This document shows, piece after piece, positions 59,423 to 64,000 of a stretch of 64,000 bases of DNA. The first letter of the stretch is position 1, and the number at the start of each line of letters is the position of its first letter. The notes under the pieces were generated by a model that was not told the DNA's origin, made no database searches, and worked only from the letters and a program-made list of their open reading frames with translations. Position numbers and translations under genes: made by a program. The stretch covers positions 10,230,501 through 10,294,500 of the forward strand of contig NC_088311.1 of the NCBI RefSeq assembly GCF_910592395.1. Reading direction: 5' to 3'. The DNA is from Lineus longissimus (lineage: Eukaryota; Nemertea; Pilidiophora; Heteronemertea; Lineidae).

Positions 59423-59462
59423 CATGATGACAGTTTACATGCCCATGTAAACTGTCATCATG
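59423..59462. repeat. Perfect 19-bp-arm palindrome
   Basis: CATGATGACAGTTTACATG, a CC centre, then its exact reverse complement. No mismatch in 19 pairs. It lies in the intron between 60034 and 57706. Confidence 0.9.
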
Positions 59463-59490
59463 AACCTCGCCATGGCCTAAATACTTGCTT

Positions 59491-59715
59491 TGAAGGGACA
59501 ATGGAGGAAACAGCTAGGCAGGCAAGATAAAGTTACACGAAGTCATCAATAGGGGTCTCTCACATATCACAGTATGTCAAAATGATTCACGCTTGTGCAA
59601 AAATACATTTAGTGCTGAATCTGACATGACCCAGGGCCCATAGGCCTACTGTGTATATTAGTCACCTGAAGATGGCCAAATTAGCCCCTCTGCTCCTGCT
59701 TATAGTCCCCCTTTA
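59491..59715. mobile_element. MITE family M1, copy 4
   Basis: Ends TTGAAGGGACAATGG and TATAGTCCCCCTTTAA with the family core (CAGCTAGGCAGGCAAGATAA, AATAGGGGTCTCTC, GAAGATGGCCAAATTAGCCC). Same orientation as 13313. Confidence 0.82.
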
Positions 59716-60033
59716 ATATATGTAGCTGGGTGTATCTTGATAAGGTGGTCAAGATGATAAGTGTGGGCATTGATTGAGGAATGTGGATCAGAGTTGAACT
59801 TGGTCAGAAAGAAGCAGTTGGTCTAAATCAATTCAAAGGGGGACCTCCCCCAGTCTACCATACTATGCTAATGAAAATGAAATGAACCAGACAACCATAC
59901 AGTTTTCCAGTCACAGGAGTTGACATCCTCCGTTACGTATGCAGCCAGGGCAGAAATAAATGCCAATTATGATTCTACTTTATTTCTAGATAAAAAAGGT
60001 CATAAATCAAGAATAACATGGATTTTCACTTAC

Positions 60034-60116
60034 CTGTGTGTTGGACAGTTTGCCTGAATGGGACAGCCGATTTGCTCCTTCTCCCCGTAGAGTACTGCAT
60101 GTTGCAGTTATTGACG
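60034..60116 (-). CDS. Gene D/A exon (83 nt)
   Basis: Donor ACACAG|GTAAGT. Only the frame reading NNCNMQYSTGRRSKSAVP then FRQTVQHT joins both neighbours (AA plus C in; G plus TA, Val, out); the other attractive frame (TLRGEGANRLSHSGKL) would create a TAA at the next junction. The acceptor shown (TCGTAG) is weak; two others slightly upstream (at about 60123 and 60141) keep the same frame, so the 5' border may be up to 25 bases higher. Confidence 0.7.
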
Positions 60117-61039
60117 CTACGACTTGACATAAACAATTCTCTTGTCACAAAGGAATCCTTTACTGCGATATACAGGAAAGGAAACAAAGCGTTGGGTGTA
60201 GAATTAAAACAAGTCGAACATTATACAGCTGTCTACTCTGAGATTGGCTATATTCAAGTATATTTGCAAGCTACACATTGCAGCGTACAAACCCCAAAGC
60301 ATGAACTAAGTCAAATATTACGGTTCTTGTGTGCGAGAAACAATAAAACGTAACTTCTAAACAACAGCACCAGGCATTAGTTTTATTACAATTTGTATTA
60401 TGAAAAGCAAATCCCATGTTGATCGATTTAGTGTTACAAGTTTTGAAACTTTGACGTTTTTTCTGCTTATACCAGAAATGATTATGTCAAATATAGCCAT
60501 GCAAATAAACTCAGATTAGAAAACCTTTTTCCAAACACTTCGAAATCCTCTAAAAATAAACTGGTATGATATGAATCAAGTGATAAAAGATTTTGGTTTA
60601 TAACAGTCCATATTTGTAAGTAATTCAAATTAAGATCAGACAGCAGAAATGACTGTGTAAGAAAAAAATAACACAAGGAGTAAATTTTATCAGCACATTT
60701 TTATTTTTCAAAAGGACATCTCTCGGATAAATTTTTCTGATGTAACATTCATGCATAAAAATTGATATCAGATCCTTTTTCCCTTCTTTGCCAAGAAAGG
60801 ATGTTTTTAAGTCATAATGTCTTCATTATTCATATTCTACATGTTCTATTAAGTATTTTGAAGCAGTCTGCCAAATAAACATCATGACTGAAAACTACTT
60901 GAAAATGCCTTAAAAAACATCTTAACTGTCATCTTTTGGCTGTTCCGCATGAACGCCATCTGCAGTTTATAAATACCTAATACTTAGGGTCTGTTCTTGA
61001 CATCTGCAGAAAGAGGGATAAAAGTATTTCTTTCCAAGG

Positions 61040-61546
61040 GTGAAAAAGGGACGTTTACCCACTGGACATTTACCCCCTTGGACAATTACCCTCCAGACTT
61101 TTACCCCTGGACATTTACCCCAGACTTTTATCCCCTAAGACAATTACCCCCTCCTCTCCTTTTTTTGCAGACAAGTGCATGATGATGCTGGTGATATATT
61201 TCCCAGTTGAAAAATAATGTTTTTTACTGATTTGGTAGACTGACAAGTGAAATACTTGTGTTTCCGGTATCCAAAAATGCTTACACTAATTGTCCTGGGG
61301 GTAAAAGTCTGGGGACAATTGTCCTGACTTAGGAGGTCAAGGTCTGGGGGTAAATGTCCAGGAGATAAATGTCTCGGGGTTAACTTAATGTCCGGGGGGG
61401 GGGGGGGTAGAACTAGAAGTCTGGGGAGTAAATGTCCAGGGGGTAAAAGTCTGGGGGTAATTGTCCTGGGGGGCAAAAGTCTGGGGGTTAATGTACAGGG
61501 GGTGAACGTCCGGGGGTACATGTCAGGGGGTAATTGTCGCGCTTCC
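61040..61546. mobile_element. Foldback element with tandem-repeat arms, family 3
   Basis: The left arm (about 61040-61168) is a series of GGACATTTACCCC/AGACTTTTACCCC/GACAATTACCCCC units. The right arm (about 61290-61546) is the reverse complement series (GGGGGTAAATGTCC, GGGGGTAAAAGTCT, GGGGGTAATTGTCC) with more copies and a run of 14 G. The 120-bp core is AT-rich. It has the same architecture as the element at 9151 but unrelated unit sequence. The 136-codon proline-rich frame over it is an artefact of the repeats. Confidence 0.78.
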
Positions 61547-61659
61547 TCGCACAATAGGTACGTACTGATTGGCAGTTAGGGATATAAAGACGAGTGTCAA
61601 TGGCCGGTTGGATCTAAAGGGTTAAATCATTTTACAGAAAAAACAACTACAATACTTAC

Positions 61660-61747
61660 TTTGGCATTGTCGACTGTCGTTCAAGGTAACGAGAAAAACC
61701 CACACCTCCAATGGCAATGCGGCTGTTACTTTCATTGACAAGAGGAC
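61660..61747 (-). CDS. Gene D/A exon 2 (88 nt)
   Basis: Acceptor AAAATTTGCAG, donor CCAAA|GTAAGT, phase 1 in, phase 2 out. It reads PLVNESNSRIAIGGVGFSRY then LERQSTMP. It joins 63193 as C plus GT (Arg). A Gly-rich turn followed by an aromatic and basic helix. Not recognised. Confidence 0.83.
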
Positions 61748-62465
61748 CTGCAAATTTTATGAGAACATAGTCACCTGGAGTTGCCTGGACCCTGGTGTCA
61801 GTCAGATTATGTTTAGTTTCAAGTATTCTACTGAGATCTTACTAGAATCCCCTCGCTCCTAGGGTAAGAAAATTAGTAAGATAAGTGCACAAGTGAAGCA
61901 ATCTAAACATTAAAGCAACTGCTTGGGCACAAGATTGATGGTTGTCGTGGACCAACTGAACCGGTGCTGTACGAAGAAAGTACACATTAGCCTGGTGGTT
62001 ACTCCTTTTTTTCGTCACCACCAGACTCTACCATGAGGCAAATACTGACTGAGCTGTGATGATAGCTGGTCACCGGTCACTATATCGGATGGCCAAAACA
62101 ACCTGTCACACATGTCACAGTACACTATAGTATAAGTGAATATCCCAAATATTATACCAGAGCAATGAAAGTTAACCGGATCCAATAATCTCTTCCTGCT
62201 GTATCATCAGAAATTACAGCTTCATTGCCCCAGTTAGGGCCTTTGATTAGACTATGACTCAAATCAGAATTACCTTATCCCTGGCAAATCAATTAATTAA
62301 TTGATTTGCATTGAGCCTCAGTCGGTGCAGATAACAATCTGATTTACACGGAAAAAGCAACAAAAGCAACAAGCCACAGACCTCTCGTAGACTCTAGTCC
62401 GGACAACTCTCTATCAGTAATAAAGGACAGAACTTGTTAGTCCCAAGTTCAACTGTACACAGTGA

Positions 62466-62540
62466 CAGTAGAACCTCTCTATAAAGGACACCTTCAAATG
62501 CTGTCCTTAATAGAGAGGGGTCCTGACTAGAGTAGAGATA
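62466..62540. mobile_element. Pogo/Tigger-like inverted-end relic
   Basis: CAGTAGAACCTCTCTATAAAG is followed within 40 bp by the inverted TTAATAGAGAGGGGTCCTGACT, so this is a very short hairpin relic of the type also seen at 15192. Confidence 0.4.
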
Positions 62541-62589
62541 TAGCGCCTCATGCAGTGTTTTCCACAAGGCCATTATCAGGGCGCCCCAT

Positions 62590-62800
62590 CCTACCTGTAA
62601 CCTTGGCACTAATGCCAGCTTACCACCCTACCTTGGAAGAGCCACCCTACCTTGTAAAGGGTTTCTTTAGAGCCACCCTACTTTGATGGCTTGAATTGGT
62701 ACCTGGCTACCCTACCTTGTGTAGCACACTCACAATACATGTACATTTGTGTACTAATACTTCTTAAATATCCAGGGTACCACCCTACCTTGAGAAAATT
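62590..62800. repeat. Dispersed CCACCCTACCTTG minisatellite
   Basis: At least five copies of ACCCTACCTTG or a one-base variant, at irregular spacing: CCACCCTACCTTGGAAGAG, CCACCCTACCTTGTAAAG, CCACCCTACTTTGATGG, CTACCCTACCTTGTG and CCACCCTACCTTGAG. Confidence 0.7.
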
Positions 62801-62852
62801 AAGCTCGTGGGATACTCTACTACTCATTGAGAGTCTTTAGCCACCGTGAGAG

Positions 62853-63112
62853 TTAAAGGGGGACTAGCCCAGGCAGGAGGAGAGGGGCTAATTTGGCCAT
62901 CTTCAAGGGACTAGTATACAGTAAGGCCTTACTAAGGCAAGGGCCCTTGGTAAAGTCAGACTTAGCACTAAATATATCCCTCGACCTCGTACAAACGTGA
63001 ATCATTTCGACCTACTGTGAGATGCGAGACTGAGACTGAGAGACCCCTATTATTGGCGACTTTGTGTAACTTTATCTTGCCTGCCTAGCTGCTGCTTATT
63101 TTGTCCCTTTAA
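62853..63112. mobile_element. MITE family M1, copy 5, reversed
   Basis: Ends TTAAAGGGGGACTAGCCC and TTTTGTCCCTTTAA. The core (GGCTAATTTGGCCATCTTC, GAGACCCCTATTATTGGCG, TATCTTGCCTGCCTAGC) is the reverse complement of the 59491 copy. Confidence 0.82.
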
Positions 63113-63192
63113 GGAATTTAGGAAACAAAATGACGATAGGCTTATATAACATAGAATATAGTGAAAAAGAATTAGAAAGACTTTCTACTTAC

Positions 63193-63523
63193 GCCAAGGA
63201 AACTTCTGCCTGTTTTTCATCGAAGGGTTTGGCCGCTGGTAACAAGAGATGATATCATCGCCAGTGATGCCACGATAACCGTCTTTATATCGGGAGGATT
63301 TAGGCCTACTTTTACATTTGCAATTTGAATAATTTAGTGTTATTACTGTTGGCATGGTCGGGGTTTCATGCAGCTGGCACTGCTGCTGCTGCTCAGCCTC
63401 AGGACTGACACTAGCGACAGCAGGTGGTGCTGGTGGTACTGGTGATGGGCATCTCTCATTCATCAAAGGTGGAGGTTTCAACTTCAAGTGCCCAAATTTC
63501 GGCCAGTAACCATCCTTCATCAT
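63193..63523 (-). CDS. Gene D/A first coding exon (331 nt)
   Basis: ATG 63523 (A at -3; a second ATG follows directly) opens 110 codons to donor TTGGC|GTAAGT, phase 1. The peptide begins MMKDGYWPKFGHLKLKPPPL, followed by a Pro/Val/Ala-rich stretch (PSPVPPAPPAVASVSP), a short Gln run, a Cys/Lys/Arg segment (NYSNCKCKSRPKSS) and ITGDDIISCYQRPN. No signal peptide. Probably disordered N-terminus of a cytosolic protein. Upstream 63524-64000 should contain the 5'UTR or promoter; I see only a G-run near the end there. Confidence 0.78.
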
Positions 63524-64000
63524 ATTCAATGTCTATCAATCACGTACCCTCCAATTTTTGTTTTGTCTAGAAATAAAAATCGGACTGATGACTACGCGAC
63601 GGCAGGCATGCTCCACCGACATGACCGATGCATGGGGCGATGTCCACAGCATCTGTTTATCATGTTGTCATGACGACAAGAATGACAGCTGGGCACGTGC
63701 TGATACGTGATGGGCAATGACATCTACCAGCAATGAATGGAACCAAAATCTTTCTATGGGATGCAAAAACTATATAAATTACTAATTTGTACACTCCGGA
63801 TGCAGTGGACCGGCCTGAAGGAAAGACGACCTGGATGACAAATAGGAGTCTACAAATTTCGTGATCTCACAAGGGACAAAAAATGACGGATCTTGCAAGA
63901 GTCAACAATATACTATTTGTGTCGTCTGCCTTTATAAAATATTTGACGGATTGAAACAAATTGATGGTTTGCGAGGGAAGGGGGGGGGGGCGTATGCTGA

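Noticed and set aside
61144-61554. 136-codon proline-rich minus-strand frame
   Set aside because: It is entirely the tandem-repeat arm of the foldback element; the periodicity is that of the DNA unit.
1-64000. CRISPR array or bacterial mobile island
   Set aside because: No short regularly spaced direct repeats with unique spacers, and all coding evidence is spliced and eukaryotic.

Overview
This is a eukaryotic window from an intron-rich, A+T-rich animal genome. Spliceosomal GTAAGT/pyrimidine-AG exon borders, long introns, many short inverted-repeat elements, dispersed TGACCTCTGTGACCTTGA repeats, ACG microsatellites and frequent TAGGCCTA words suggest a marine invertebrate, perhaps an echinoderm. 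That assignment is an impression, not a proof. There is no operon, bacterial gene, CRISPR array or rRNA gene.

Layout. (1) Positions 1-9.14 kb hold a tandem array of about eight 1.17-kb units. Each carries a short tRNA-like, RNA polymerase III-type cassette (A-box-like, perfect B box, T-run). The units fall into three subfamilies. The array runs off the left edge. (2) Positions 9.15-9.82 kb are a foldback element whose arms are built of short tandem GGTACAGGAAA-type units. (3) Positions 11.5-12.5 kb (+) hold an intronless profilin-like gene, the only gene whose family I recognise. (4) From 63.5 kb down to 14.5 kb every convincing exon is on the minus strand. The exons form at least two, probably three, large genes. 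Gene D/A starts at 63,523 and has phase-compatible exons down to about 45.8 kb, with further exons at 41.3 and 37.4 kb. Gene B has a first exon at 31.31 kb with an optimal Kozak start. Gene C ends in a clear terminal exon at 14,522 and lies tail-to-tail with the profilin gene. None of these proteins could be named. Exon borders and phases were worked out by hand.

The introns and spacers are full of non-autonomous DNA transposons: a five-copy MITE family with an AGGGGGACTATAGGCAGG inverted end, a 2.2-kb element flanked by GGTAC target duplications, a 1.1-kb element with 85-bp inverted ends, foldback elements at 17.4 and 61.0 kb, and a 91-bp mariner-like hairpin. There are also minisatellites at 54.6-55.4 and 62.6-62.8 kb. 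Long stretches between these have nothing I can support.
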